64,000 nt of DNA, from positions 282,158 through 346,157 of the forward strand of contig CACRSC010000054.1 of NCBI GenBank assembly GCA_902651635.1, in the 5' to 3' direction. This DNA comes from Mastigamoeba balamuthi (lineage: Eukaryota > Evosea > Mastigamoebida > Mastigamoebidae). A program made the translations under genes and the position numbers. Under the pieces are notes generated by a model, which made no database searches, was not told the origin of the DNA, and saw only the letters and a list, made by a program, of their open reading frames with translations. Of this stretch, positions 20,701 to 31,625 are shown piece by piece (the stretch's first letter is position 1; each line of letters begins with the position of its first letter).

Positions 20701-22265
20701 ACTTCATGCCGAGCACCAAGGTGCAGATGGAGGACGACATCAGCGTCAGCGCCACGGTGCCCGTCGGCTGGCTGCCGCACGCCGAGGACGACCGCGACGA
20801 GGACCTCGAGTCGGGCCGCCGCGCCAAGCGCAGCCTCGAGAAGCCCGTCGCGCGCAAGCTCGTCGTCAACTGCGAGTTCAGGCTCTTCCAGCGCCCCGAC
20901 GACTGCGTGCACCCGGGCCTCGACCCGCAGTGCGAGTGGGACCTCGCGCAGCCCGGCAACTTCATCGCCAACTTCGAGCCGCACCACCCGGACTTTGCCA
21001 AGGCGCTCGCCGAGGACGTCTGCTCGTTCGAGGACTTCAGCAAGCCCATGCGCGACTTCCTGACGAGCGCCGCGGGCCTGCCCGAGGCCGAGGCCCAGCG
21101 CTGGCTCGTCTCGAGCGCGCACACGCGCATCGTCAACGGCAAGCCGACGGCCAACCCGCGCTACCTGCAGGTCCGCCCCGACGCGGTCGACGCGCAGTCG
21201 ACGTACGTCGCCCAGGTCGGCATGCGCCTGGCCAAGCGCATCCCCGCCGGCGTGCCCGTCGTCTACACGGTCGACGTGACGCTGCTGGGCAGGCGCATCA
21301 GCCCGCCGGCCCCGGGGCTGCCGAACCTGGCGGTCTACAACCCCATGCACTACCAGGAGCTGCCCGAGCTGATTGCCGACGTGATCTCGTCGCTGAGCGG
21401 CACGTCGCCGTCGACGACGGGCGCCGGCAGCGAGGGCGCGATGACCAAGGGCCCGTTCAACGCGATGCCGTTCGCGGCCGACATCAACGCGATGCTCGTC
21501 TCGAGCGCGCTGACGCTGCTCGGCGGCTGGTCGACGCCGACGGGCCGCGTGGGCCCCAAGTGCAACTTCGGCCACGACGTGTCGTTCCTGACGCCCGAGG
21601 TCTGGTGCCGCATGAAGCCCCACGAGCGCGACGCGCGCTGGCTGGCGGCCCACGGCTACCTCGAGCGCGTGCGCGACTTTGACCACAACGGCCAGAAGGT
21701 CCTCGCGAGCCGCCTGGGCTGGCGCATCACCGAGAAGTTTGCGCACTTCTTCGGCCGCGTGCTCGACTTCCCCGCGACGCTCTTCGGCCCCGAGGTGCTG
21801 CGCCCCGAGCTGCAGAGCCTCGACGCCTTCGCCGACGGCGTCAACACGGTCGTCGAGTCGCAGCGCAACGTCGCGGCCAAGTACTTCGCCGACGGCACCG
21901 TCGAGCTGCTGGTCCCGCCGCTGCAGGCGCTGCTGCGCATCATGGCCGGCAAGGCCCTGCCCGGCGAGTCGCTCGACGACCCCAAGCTGCGCCAGCAGTT
22001 CACCCGCGAGGGCGTGCTGAGCAGCGCCTGGTACAGGCGCCGCCTGGAGACGCAGCGCGACCGCGACCAGGCGCTCTGGGCCCGCCACGTCTCGAGCCTC
22101 GAGTCGTACATGGCGGACCAGCGCAACGCCGGCCCCGTCGAGCGCCTGGGCCTCGCCCAGAGGCTCGAGGCCGCCCGCGCCCACCTCGCGCACACGCGCG
22201 ACCCCAAGTACATCGACGAGCTCGTCGGCTCGCTCGGCGCGGACCCGTTCGCCCCCCAGGCCTGA
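17765..22265 (+). CDS. Putative diphosphate-dependent phosphoenolpyruvate carboxykinase
   Basis: Exons 17765-17983, 18288-18404, 18709-18895, 19056-19151 and 19249-22265, joined in consistent phase, encode 1211 residues. It belongs to a family of about 1,150-residue proteins of bacteria and a few anaerobic protists that I take to be PPi-type PEPCK, which interconverts PEP + CO2 + phosphate and oxaloacetate + PPi in the cytosol. Strings I recall as family marks are NYFGYMKKEVKTQISYATNL, then a glycine-rich SGGGKSELSKS loop about 155 residues later, and LVVNCEFRLFQRPDD. The first resembles the KKG segment of ordinary PEPCK, and the loop resembles a P-loop. The C-terminal third is helical and charged. 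The last exon is 3 kb, unusually long here. Acquisition from bacteria or shared archamoebal ancestry is inferred. I am sure of the family and fairly sure of the enzyme name. Confidence 0.68.
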
Positions 22266-22905
22266 GGAACGAAGTGGGGCGGCAGCCTGAAGAGAGGGCG
22301 GCCTAGCCAGCGCTCGCACCTCCTCCAGCCATGAGAGACGACCCAGTGGTGAAAACACACGAGTCTTGAGAAATCGAGTTTTGGGTCGCAACGACGAGTG
22401 GGTGTGGTGGTATTGCTGCTATGCGATCGTGGATGTGAAGCCAAACAAATGAAAAAAAGAGCCTCTCTTGATCTTTGTAATCGAGCCTGCCGTTGCTTTT
22501 CTCTATAGTATGATGATGGATGGTATCCTGGGCATTCCTTGGATGTATGAGGCGTCGCAATGCCGTGGAGGAAACCCCATTATCACCTTTGCTGGTCCAT
22601 CAGAGCAATGAGGGATGGATTCACAGAGGCAAAAACCACAACAGATCGTAATCGCAAGCACATCGCAACACTTACAGCGCCTCGTGTCGCCCACAGATAG
22701 GCCAAAGTCAACATTCAGCATCGCCTGTTCTTGTGCAATACTCAGAAGCAACATCGGACGACCTCGCCTGGACGAGGCGAGGTGAGGCTGTTTATTTTTT
22801 TCGCTATGGAGCTCTTGTTTCATTGCAGGCGAGACAGAAACAACCCCTCCCCGGTGTCTCTTTCCGGACAACATGGCGCAAGCAGCAAAGCGCAGAGGCG
22901 GGTCG
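22266..22905. other. Convergent 3' intergenic region
   Basis: 640 bp of moderate A+T content between two convergent genes. No ORF, repeat or RNA gene that I can support. Confidence 0.5.
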
Positions 22906-25128
22906 CTAGGGGGGAAGGACTCCCCACAGCTTGATGGTGTGGTCTGCTGCGCCGCTGATAATGTGCTGGCGCCATATCTTGACGGCCCATATGTACCCCG
23001 TGTGGCCCGTGAGCGTCCGCAGGCACGCGCCCGTGCGCGCGTCCCACACGCGCAGCGTGCTGTCGTAGCTGCCCGACACGATGAGGTTCTCGTGCACGTG
23101 CAGCGTGCGCGTGACGTCCGTGTGGCCCGCGAGCACGCGCAGGCAGGCGCCCGTGGCGACGTTCCACACGCGCACCGTCGAGTCGTACGACCCGCTGGCC
23201 AGCAGCTCGCGGCGCTCGCCAAAGAGCTGCAGGCAGACGACGGCGCCCGTGTGCCCCGTCAGCGCCCGCACGCTCTCGCCCGTGTCGACGTCCCACACGC
23301 GGATCGTCTCGTCGAACGAGGCGCTGACGACGACGTTGCGTTCGATTGGCGCCGAGGCCTTGCGCACCTGCAGGAAGATGACGGCCCTGTCGTGGCCCTC
23401 GAGCGTGCGCACGCAGGTGCCCTCGCTGAGGCTCCAGACCTTGATCGTCTGGTCGCCCGAGGCGCTGACAAGCGTGTCGTCGTCGTAGACCTCCACCCAG
23501 CGCACGTGGTGCGTGTGGCCCTCGAGCTTCTTGAGGCACTCGCCCGTCTCAACGTCCCACAAGCGGATGGTCTGGTCCGAGGCGGACGAGACGATCTGTC
23601 GCGCCTTATACACCTGTATGCACCACAGCGGGCCCGTATGGCCCACCAGCGTCCGCTTGCAGCAGCTGTTCTTCAGGTCCCACACGCGTATCGTGCAGTC
23701 TGTCGACGAGCTCACCAGCGTGTGCCCAAACGTCTGTGCCGCCAGCATCGATGAGTCATATGTTGTGTACATGGTGCAAACCACCCACATAACCTGACAT
23801 TCAATAAAGATCAATTGAACAGGGACACCATACTGCATAACGGCACAACAAACCACCATGAAACATTAATTGAGCAACAACATGCAGTCAGTCGCTCGTA
23901 CACTTAACACCATAGAGCCATCCACAAGATCGTATGAGAGAGGATAAGAAAAGAAATGGACCGCGCTTGGCGAGCACCTGAATGCAGACGACGGTGTTGT
24001 TGTGCAGGTGCAGCGTCGACGTGTTGGCCAGCATGGGGGCGTCGTCCGGCGTGAGCGACCTCTGCGTCTCGTCGACGGTGAACTGCGCTCTGCTCCTCGC
24101 GCGGGCCGGCGCCGTGACGGCCTCGTCGAGGGGCACCAGGAAGTAGTCAAACTCGTTGAGCACCACGCGCAGCTCCTCCTCGTCGTCGGGCAGCTTCAGC
24201 GTGCGGTCCCGCAGGTAGTCGAGCACGTACTTGAAGTACTTGGCGTCCCTGTCGATCAGGAACCGCCTGAGGCAGCAGTGTATCAGCTGGCCAGTGCGCG
24301 GAGTGCGGAAGCGCGTTGGTACCCGTCGGAGTCCTGGGCGAGCTTGTGGCGGCCAGAGAACATGGCCTCGAGCATCGTGCCCTTGACGGAGCACAGCGTG
24401 TCGCGCGTGGTGGTTATGTGCTCGCCCCCCACGTTGAGCTCGAGGGCCCTCTGCGTCTTCGCGTTGAGGTCTATGGCCAGGCGTCGGCGCCCCGCAATCA
24501 GGGGAGAGGCACAAAGGGATGCCAGCATTGAGTGACAGCAAGGAGCGCAGCTCCACACCTAAGCCTCAGCCCCCATACACACGCACAAGGAGCCCCTATC
24601 GACAGAAGCGCCACGCTGCCAACACTGGCCAGCGAAGCGAAAACGGGTTTGGGATGATACGCCCACAGCAACGGATCAATTGAATGAACACACTTTGCCA
24701 CAAAGGGGCCGTTGCTGCCCGCATCCGACAGCAACGGGGCGAGCGACTCGGGGGAGGAACACAATTAGGGGGACGAGCGCGGGGCGCACCGGAGCAGAGG
24801 GCGGCCTCGCGGTGCCAGATGTCGCGCTCGTAGTTGAGGTTGGCCAGCTGCCGCGACAGGTCAGCTCGCTGCCGCTCCAGCGCCGCCTGCTGCTGCTCCA
24901 GCGCCTCGCGCTCCTTGTCGAGGTCCGCGCGCTGGCCCCGCAGGTACACCTCCGCACCCGCAGGCGGCCGTCAGTCGCGCGCTGCCCGCGAAACCCGAAA
25001 GCACCGACAAAGAAACGAGCAAAAACCGCAGGGTGAGGGCGTCCAACCTCGACGTCGCGCAGCGCTGCCACGGTGGCCCCCACGTGCACGGACAGCTGCG
25101 AGAACGCCTTGGGGTCTTCGGGCTCCAT
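22906..25128 (-). CDS. BTB/T1 - WD40 adaptor protein
   Basis: Exons (minus): 25128-25048, 24949-24790, 24470-24323, 24266-23978, 23793-22906; phases agree, giving 521 residues. Domain order: a short N-terminus and coiled coil (RADLDKEREALEQQQAALER), a KCTD-type T1/BTB domain (ELNVGGEHITTTRDTL, FSGRHKL, DG-RFLIDRDAKYFKYVLDYL), a linker, then seven WD40 repeats, each ending in DxTIRVWD-like strings, forming one propeller. KCTD-type BTB proteins bind cullin 3, and WD40 propellers bind substrates, so a CUL3 ubiquitin-ligase adaptor is a fair inference. It ends with ADHTIKLWGV. The promoter side (25262-25287) has AAATATC and GATATC boxes. Confidence 0.88.
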
Positions 25129-26225
25129 CGCACACACACGGGGCGCAGACAGACGTCGGCCAGCCGCCCCTCGCTCGGCTTCTCCGGCGCTTTATGCGGG
25201 GTTCGATTTTCTATTTGTGCCGTCGTTCGTGACGCGGAGATTCTGCCCTGCGCTCCAAAGAAAATATCAGAAAACCGGGAAGATATCTGCCGAGATCAAT
25301 AGATTTTGCAGAATTCCCAACCTTGTGTGGCCCACACTTAATAATGTCAAATGAGATTTCTCGATCTGAACTCCGAAAACCCTGCAGGATTACTCATCTG
25401 CCAATGAGTTAGCATCTCGTACATGCATTGCTATAGTTGCAGCTCCATGTATGCATGCTTTCATAGTCTCCGTGACAGAATCAGACCTGCACCCCTACGC
25501 ATCTGATGACTGCCTCTGCTTTGGGAATAGTTCTGCAGAAGAGTATAAAGTGCCAAATGCTAGCACTATGAGAACAACTATGAAGCCAGAAGCCGGAACT
25601 GAACACACTTACTTGGATGAAAGGAATTTGCCTTGTTGTTTTGTCGTTATGAGCCAGTGAGATATCACACAACAGAAGCAATTCTGTCTCAAGAGCATGA
25701 TCTCAGAGATCCAGTATTTAATCATACTGTAAAGCCGTTTGCCTACCTTGATAGCTGAAAAATGATATTGTTTAATGCTAATATGGTACTTCAGTTTCGG
25801 AACTGCAGCCAATAAAATACTGTTCTTATCTTTTACAGAGAATCCTTTCAGTATTATGATTAGTGAATTTTTCATGTAGAAGAAGAACAATGCAAACTCA
25901 AGGAAATAATTCACTTAATGCATGAGGCATATGAATTGAGAAAAATAAAAAAAAAGAAATCATCAAGCCCTTCAAAAATAATAAATACTCATTTATGTAG
26001 TGAAAAGCAATTGGGTCATTCCCCTAATAATCTCATATTCTATGATAATTACTAATCATAAAACCATCAATAAGGAATATTAGAATATGATGTTCAGAAT
26101 TCCCTAGAATCACAGAAAAGAAAGAAGCCACTGAAAAATATATTGATAAAATTTTAATATCACACAGGAAGAAAGTGAAATATAAGAATAGAAATAATAT
26201 AAATAAAAAAAAGAAAGTCACTTAG
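25129..26225. other. AT-rich block bordering a gap
   Basis: The first 170 bp are GC-rich promoter of the BTB-WD40 gene, with AAATATC at 25262 and GATATC at 25282. From about 25300 the sequence turns abruptly AT-rich with long A and T runs and no sign of coding, up to the N gap. GC-rich coding DNA resumes right after the gap. This could be a true AT-rich spacer or a misjoined contig end. Confidence 0.6.
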
Positions 26226-26241
26226 GNNNNNNNNNNNNNNN
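26226..26241. other. Assembly gap (16 N)
   Basis: Sixteen N between AT-rich noncoding DNA and the middle of a TCF25 gene. The number probably does not reflect the true gap size. Confidence 1.
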
Positions 26242-28135
26242 CGGCGGCCGCGGGCATGCGCAGGCGCCGCGCCCGCAAGACGCCGCCCGCAGAGGCCGCG
26301 CGGCCCGCCAACAGCGCAGCGCCCAAGCAGCGCCACCAGCAGCAGCAGCAGCAGCAGAGGCACCGCAGGCCCCGCAGGGCCCCCGACGACGACGACAGGG
26401 CCTTCCGCGAGATCGCCGAGGCGGACGCAGCAGCAGCCGCAGCAGCAGCGGCAGCAGCCAGTGCGGGTGCCGGTGCCCAGCAGCAGGAGGGGGGCGCTGC
26501 CACTGCCGCTGCCTCCGCCTTTGCGGCCGTCGCTGCAGCGGCCGCCAGTGCGCGCGTGCGAGAGGACCCGCTGGCCCCCTTCGTCGTCGACACGCGCGCC
26601 CTCGACCCCGACGAGGAGATGAGCAGGGTGCTGCCCCCTCTGCCCCTCGAGCCGGGGCCCTGACAGCCTGGGGTGGGGCGCACAGCTGTTCGGGAGGAGG
26701 ACGGTGGAGGCGGCCAAGAGGGGCCTCGTGCCGCGCAGGACGCTGGGCGGCAACGCGCTGCTCGTGCGGCCCCCGGCCAACTGGCCGCCCGTGGCCTCGG
26801 GGCTCGGGCCTGTCATGGAGCAGGCCGGCAGGGCCCCCGACGGCGCGCTGGCGTTCCGCTACGCGTGGCCCCCGCGCTACGCAGAGGCGCAGGCCGAGTT
26901 CGAGGCGGCCGCCGCGTCGCACGACCCGCAGGCGCTGGGCGAGGTGCTCGCGGACGCGCCCTGGCACGCGGAGACGCTGCTGCAGCTGGCGCTCGTGCAC
27001 CTGCAGTTCGGCGAGCAGACCGACGCCGAGGCGATGCTTGAGCGCGCGCTCTACGCGTTCCAGTCGGGCTTCCACCACATGTTCTCGCTGCGGGGCACCT
27101 GCAGGCTCGACTTTGACGACCCCAAGAACAAGTGAGCTCCACTACTTGGCCCGCTGATGGAGGGGTGCACCCCCTTGCTCACCGTCGCGGCCGGGACCCC
27201 CCGTGCAGGACGTTCTTCCTGGTGCTGTTCAGGTACGCGGCGGCGCTGGCGCGCAGGGGGTGCTGCAAGACGGCGCTCGAGGTGGCCAAGCTCATGATCG
27301 ACCTCGACCCGCGCGACCCCCTGGGCGGCCTGCTGCTCATCGACTACTACGCGATGCGCTGCGCCGAGCACCACTTCGTCCTGAGCCTGCTCACCAAGGG
27401 TCAGCGCACCGCACCGCCCTTACTCTGGTCTCAGCTCCTCGCGCAGAGGTGGCCGGCCAGCGCCTGGCGATGCTGCCCAACGTCGTCTACTCGGCGGCGC
27501 TGGCGCAGCGCAGGCTCGAGGAGGCCGAGGGGAGGACCGACGACGAGCAGGGCGCGGCGGGGCTGCTCTCCGACAGCCTGCTGGACCGCGCTCTGATGCT
27601 GTTCCCCACGTGCGTGCCGCTGCTGCTCGACAAGGGCGGCGACGCCGCGGGCTCCAAGGCGCTGGCCCAGCAGCGCTTCATGCTCGAGGCCGAGAATAGC
27701 CCGCGGACCCCCGTGGCCCTCAAGCGCGTCATCTCGATCTACGCCACGCGCAGCGCGGAGCTCTGGAAGGGCCCCGCGATGTCGTGGCTGCGCAGGCGCG
27801 CGACGGCCCTCTGCGAGCGCGTGCCGCCCGAGGCAGAGGGCGTCGCCCGCGAGATGCAGGAGCACTGGGGGTCGGGCGTGGCCTCGTCGCTCTACCGCCA
27901 CCTGTTGCTGTCGGACTTCAGCGACGCCTCGATCGGCAACGTGCCGCGCGAGATTGTTGAGGCCGTGGCGGGCGACGGCGGCTACAGGGCCTTTGACCGA
28001 CCGGCGCAGCGCGTGCCAGCGCCCGTGCAGAACCTGCTGGGGCTGTTCCTCTACACGCTCGTGCCGTGGGTGCCCGTGCCCAACGCGCCGCACGAGCCCG
28101 ACAACCACAACCCGCCGGGCGCTGGCGGACAGTAG
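26242..28135 (+). CDS. TCF25: TCF25/Rqc1 family protein, 5' end missing
   Basis: TCF25 (yeast Rqc1) belongs to the ribosome quality-control complex that handles stalled 60S-nascent chain complexes. Visible exons: up to 26627, 26686-27131, 27209-27399 and 27447-28135, in consistent phase. The first part has poly-Q and poly-A runs and then VDTRALDPDEEMSR, matching the family entry into the core. Next come RRTVEAAKRG, a helical repeat region with AEAMLERALYAFQSGFHHMF, CRLDF, FRYAAALARRGCCKTALEVA and DPRDPLGGLLLIDYY, all family hallmarks, then LPNVVYSAALA. The C-terminus (VQNLLGLFLYTLVPWVPVP) matches the family end. The start is lost in the 16 N gap. Confidence 0.88.
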
Positions 28136-28394
28136 TCTGGGGGCCAAGTCAGTTGAACAACGAACGTTTGGACTGCTACGAAAGTCACTGCTGCTTCCAA
28201 GAATACTACCCCAGTAGGCTGGCGCCACGGGCACACACGCGCGGGGCAGGCGTGAGGACCCCACCAGGCTTAAAGAGAGCCCTGAGAAGGAAGGTGAGCA
28301 GCGTTTTCTGGCCTGGCTGTTGTTGGCGAGGGTATCGCAGGCAGAATGTGTGAGGGTATTTCAAAGTGGTCTGAGTTAGCTATCCTACACTTGC

Positions 28395-29969
28395 CTACTT
28401 GGTGGTGGGAGCAACAGAGGCCCTCTCGTACGAGGGGGCGGGGATGAGCCCCTGGCACACCTTACACGACCCGTTGCACAGCGAGCAGGGCCTGCGCGGC
28501 CTGCACACGTCGCAGGGCAGGCAGCCGCACCTGCCGTCGCACCACAGCTGGCACCCCGCGGCCACATGCGCGGGGTCGTGCAGCAGCTTGAGGCAGACGA
28601 AGCACAGCGGGCCCAGCCCGCACGACATGCACGTCACGTGGTGGCAGTGGTGCGACTCGAAGTGTATGAGCGGCTGCTGGCACCGCGGGCACTGCTTGCC
28701 GCCCGACTGCCTCCGGGCCAGCGCCGCCGCGAGCCTCTCGTCGTGCGACTTGGCGTCCTCGCAGCGGACGCCGTCGTGCCAGTCGCGGCAGCAGCTGCGG
28801 CAGAAGACCGCCGAGCACACGGGGTTGACGCAGCGCGCCATGAGGCTCTGCGTGCGCGACGGCGTGCCGCTGCACATGGTGCTGCAGTGCGGGCAGAAGC
28901 TCACGAGCTCCGGGCTCCGCGTGCCCGCGAACGCGACGATCTGCTTGCGCGTCAGCGACACACGCAGCGCGCGCTCCTCGCCGTCGTCCGCCGGGCCGGG
29001 CCCGGAGCCCGCGCGCCTGTGCCCCAGCGAAGCGCGCGCCTCGCTGTAGAGCGCCGTGACGGCCTCGACGACGAAGAGCGGGTCCACGAGCGACCGCGCG
29101 GCCTCGGGAATGGCAGCGGACATCGCGAGCGACGCGTCCGCGGAGCCCGCGGGCTCCTCCGCGGGGCTCGCGGGCTTGGTCACGGCCCCCGCGCCGCCCG
29201 CAGGCGCCGGGGGCTCCGCGGGCGCGCTGGCGGCGGCCGCGCAGGAGGGGCAGCGCGCGGGCCCCGAGGAGTTCCTGACCGTCTCGACAAGGCAGCGCGG
29301 GCAGAAGACGTGCGCGCAGCACCACGACGCGCGGACGGGCGTGCGCGTGCGCTCCTCGCAGACGGGGCACAGCGCCAGGGCCTCCTCCTCGCGCCTGCGC
29401 CGCTCGTCGCGCTCGTACTGCTCGCGCGACAGCCGCAGCGCCATCTGCAGCTCCGCATCGGCCTCGGCGTCATCCGCAGGCATTTCCCAGACCCACGCCG
29501 GCGCCTGCGTCCACGTCACCGCGTCCGCCGCTTCCGCCGCTCCCGCCGCCGCCGCCGGCACCGCTCCTCCCCACGCCGGCAGCTGCGCCGGCCGTGCCTG
29601 CGCCCACGCCCCCTCCGCCCCGGCCCACCCGCCCCCCTGCGCCCACGCGCCGCCGACCGGCCCGCCCCACCGCGTCTGCGGGTCTCCCCACCGCGTCTGC
29701 GGCGGCTGCCACGGGTTTGCCGGCGCCGCGGCGACGGCGGTGGCGGCGAGGGCGCGCAGGCGGTCGGCCTGGGGGTCGCGCGGGGGCTCCCAGGGGAGGC
29801 CGGCGGGCGTGAAGGGCGGCGAGCGGGGCGGGCGGGCGTCCCAGCGCGTCCGGCGCGCGGGCCGCGGGGAGCGCGAGCGAGAGCGCGGGGCGGCGCCGGG
29901 GGAGCGCGAGCGCGAGCGCGAATGCGAGCGGGAGTGCGAGCGGTGTCGCGGGTGCCTCGTGTTCCACAT
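28395..29969 (-). CDS. RBR-type E3 ubiquitin ligase with UIM
   Basis: Single exon, 524 residues from ATG at 29969. The N-terminal 170 residues are Arg/Ser-rich, then Pro/Ala/Trp-rich. A ubiquitin-interacting motif follows (DAELQMALRLSREQ). RING1 is CPVCEERTRTPV, CCAHVFCPRC and CPSC. After an Ala/Pro linker, an in-between-RING block reads CPHCSTMCSG, CVNPVCSAVFCRSC. The RING2-like unit is CPRCQQPLIHFESHHCHHVTC then CMSC and CFVC. By position, the Cys in SHHCHHVTC equals the catalytic Cys of RBR ligases such as parkin, which carry ubiquitin as a thioester. A Cys-rich tail follows. It may be called an atypical RBR because of its spacing. Palindromic sites lie just upstream. Confidence 0.82.
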   Translation of the reverse strand: MWNTRHPRHRSHSRSHSRSRSRSPGAAPRSRSRSPRPARRTRWDARPPRSPPFTPAGLPWEPPRDPQADRLRALAATAVAAAPANPWQPPQTRWGDPQTRWGGPVGGAWAQGGGWAGAEGAWAQARPAQLPAWGGAVPAAAAGAAEAADAVTWTQAPAWVWEMPADDAEADAELQMALRLSREQYERDERRRREEEALALCPVCEERTRTPVRASWCCAHVFCPRCLVETVRNSSGPARCPSCAAAASAPAEPPAPAGGAGAVTKPASPAEEPAGSADASLAMSAAIPEAARSLVDPLFVVEAVTALYSEARASLGHRRAGSGPGPADDGEERALRVSLTRKQIVAFAGTRSPELVSFCPHCSTMCSGTPSRTQSLMARCVNPVCSAVFCRSCCRDWHDGVRCEDAKSHDERLAAALARRQSGGKQCPRCQQPLIHFESHHCHHVTCMSCGLGPLCFVCLKLLHDPAHVAAGCQLWCDGRCGCLPCDVCRPRRPCSLCNGSCKVCQGLIPAPSYERASVAPTTK

Positions 29970-29981
29970 CCGCGGACCACA

Positions 29982-30071
29982 CAATCGGTTTAACCGATTG
30001 GCCGATATTGCCTTGCAGAAGATACGGGTATCTTCTCCGGGTCTCTCTGGAATCGCGTCGCGTAGCTACGC
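29982..30071. promoter_or_regulatory. Cluster of palindromic sites upstream of RBR gene
   Basis: Within 90 bp of the start codon lie three symmetric sites: 29982-30000 (9 bp arms, CAATCGGTT and its complement, 1 bp spacer), 30017-30036 (9 bp arms, AGAAGATAC and its complement, 2 bp spacer) and 30060-30071 (GCGTAGCTACGC). A GATATT box lies between the first two at 30004. This density suggests binding of dimeric regulators. Confidence 0.5.
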
Positions 30072-30257
30072 TTTTGGACGATCTGACGTTCCCTCTGGGC
30101 CTACTTGGGCCAAACAGCGCGCGCCAGCGTCCGGAGCCGTGGGAGGCGGCCTCCTGAAGATGGGGGGACCGCGCAGCGAGCCGACACGTGCTCGACCTCG
30201 GGGATATGCAGTGGCGTGGAACTTCTGTAAGGTGCGAACTAAATGTCGTGCACCGGG

Positions 30258-30339
30258 AAAACGCAGGTGCAGTAATCGGCCCCGTTGTCCCCCACGGCAA
30301 AACGCTGGTGCAGTAATCGCCGTGTTGCCCTCCACGGAC
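30258..30339 (+). repeat. Two tandem copies of a 41 bp unit
   Basis: Imperfect direct repeats beginning AAAACGCAGGTGCAGTAATC and AAAACGCTGGTGCAGTAATC, 120 bp before the first dehydrogenase start. The rest of 29970-30461 holds only the divergent promoter region. Confidence 0.75.
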
Positions 30340-30461
30340 AAAGCGCAGTGAGGGGGTGACGCCACCGCCCGTACGTCAGAAGAACCCACAACCGGCTCAT
30401 TTTATTAACATCTCTCGCAAGCTCAAGCCTCAGAGGGCCTCGCAGCCAACCAAAGCACCAC

Positions 30462-31625
30462 ATGAGGGTGTTCGTGACAGGAGCGACCGGCTACATCGGC
30501 GGCGCCGTCGCCAGGGCCCTGCTCAAGCGCGGCCACCAGGTCACGGCGCTCGTGCGCGGCGACGGCTCGCGTGCACCGCTGGGCTCGGATGCGCTGGCCG
30601 GGACGCTGCAGCGGCCCTCCGAGTGGCTCGGCGTGGCCGTGCAGCACGACGCCATCGTCCACTGCGCCTTCGACAACGAGGGCGTCGCCACGCAGGGCTA
30701 CAGCGCCGTCTGTCAGCGAGGTGCGCTCCTTGTCGCGCTTCGTTCTCTCGTTTCTCTCTCCGCTCGGCTGCAGGCGTTATTTCCATACTCAGTCGGGGCC
30801 AGACGCCGAGATGACGGCGGCGCTGGCGGAGGCTGCCAGGAGGGCGGGCAGGACCAGGGTCATGGTCATCACGGCCACCTTCTCCTTCGTCATCGGGCAG
30901 CCCGGTACTTGGCTCTCCTCTCTGCCTCTGGCGCTGAGACTGAGATGATCGCAGGGACTCCCGACGAGTACGCGCCCACCGACAGGGTCGTGGACTGCGA
31001 GAAGGCCAGGCTCGAGGGCGAGGCGAGGTTCCTCGCCACCGCTGCCCCCGGGTTCCGCGCGTGCAGCGTGCGCCCCGCGTGGGTGTACGGGGGCCGCGGG
31101 GGAGTGCTCGAGCTGGTGGCCGACAAGGGGGCGCCGTTTGTCGTCGAGGACGGCGCGGCAGAGGTGGCGCTGGTCCCGCTGCACGACCTCGCGAGGCTCT
31201 ACGTGTTCCTCGTGGAGCACGAGGGCTGCTCGGGGGTCTTCCACGGCACCCCCGACGGCGACGTGGCCACGTGGCGCAAGGTGGCCCAGCGGCTGTGCGA
31301 CGCCATGCACTGCAACAAGGCCATCAGGAGTGAGGAGCCCCCTCCCCCCCAGCGCAGCCCGCGCAGGACTCACGGAGCACTCGGCAGGGATGCCGCTGGC
31401 CGAGGCGAGGGAGAGGTTCGGCTTCCTGACCGAGTTCCTGGTGCGCTGCCCCGCTGTATTCGAGAGTTCCCACACAGGCCGCAACCCGCAGCCAACACGC
31501 CGCTCGCGCAGGCCACGACGATGAGGGCGCGCAGCAGCAGGACGCGCGAGGCCGGGTTCGAGTGGGAGGGCCCGGCGCTGATGCAGGACTTCGACCGCTA
31601 CTGGAGGGAGCTCATCAACGGCTGA
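30462..31625 (+). CDS. NAD(P)-dependent epimerase/dehydratase-like SDR, paralogue 1
   Basis: Exons 30462-30720, 30803-30904, 30955-31329, 31388-31440 and 31512-31625; 300 residues. The start MRVFVTGATGYIGGAVARAL is the Rossmann nucleotide-binding motif GxxGxxG of extended or atypical short-chain dehydrogenases. Later conserved parts are VQHDAIVHCAF, VMVITATFS, RPAWVYGG and a substrate-side C-terminus. The usual catalytic YxxxK is not obvious: the equivalent segment reads EYAPTDRVVDCEK, so the reaction cannot be named. The next gene is a tandem duplicate with identical exon sizes (259, 102, 375 and 53 bp) except for the last. Confidence 0.85.
   Translation: MRVFVTGATGYIGGAVARALLKRGHQVTALVRGDGSRAPLGSDALAGTLQRPSEWLGVAVQHDAIVHCAFDNEGVATQGYSAVCQRGALLVALRSLVSLSARLQALFPYSVGARRRDDGGAGGGCQEGGQDQGHGHHGHLLLRHRAARYLALLSASGAETEMIAGTPDEYAPTDRVVDCEKARLEGEARFLATAAPGFRACSVRPAWVYGGRGGVLELVADKGAPFVVEDGAAEVALVPLHDLARLYVFLVEHEGCSGVFHGTPDGDVATWRKVAQRLCDAMHCNKAIRSEEPPPPQRSPRRTHGALGRDAAGRGEGEVRLPDRVPGALPRCIREFPHRPQPAANTPLAQATTMRARSSRTREAGFEWEGPALMQDFDRYWRELING

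Noticed and set aside
19212-22391. 1059-residue ORF on the minus strand across the PPi-PEPCK exon
   Set aside because: Antisense shadow of GC-rich codons; composed of biased R/A/V/L runs with no domain, while the plus frame is a conserved protein.
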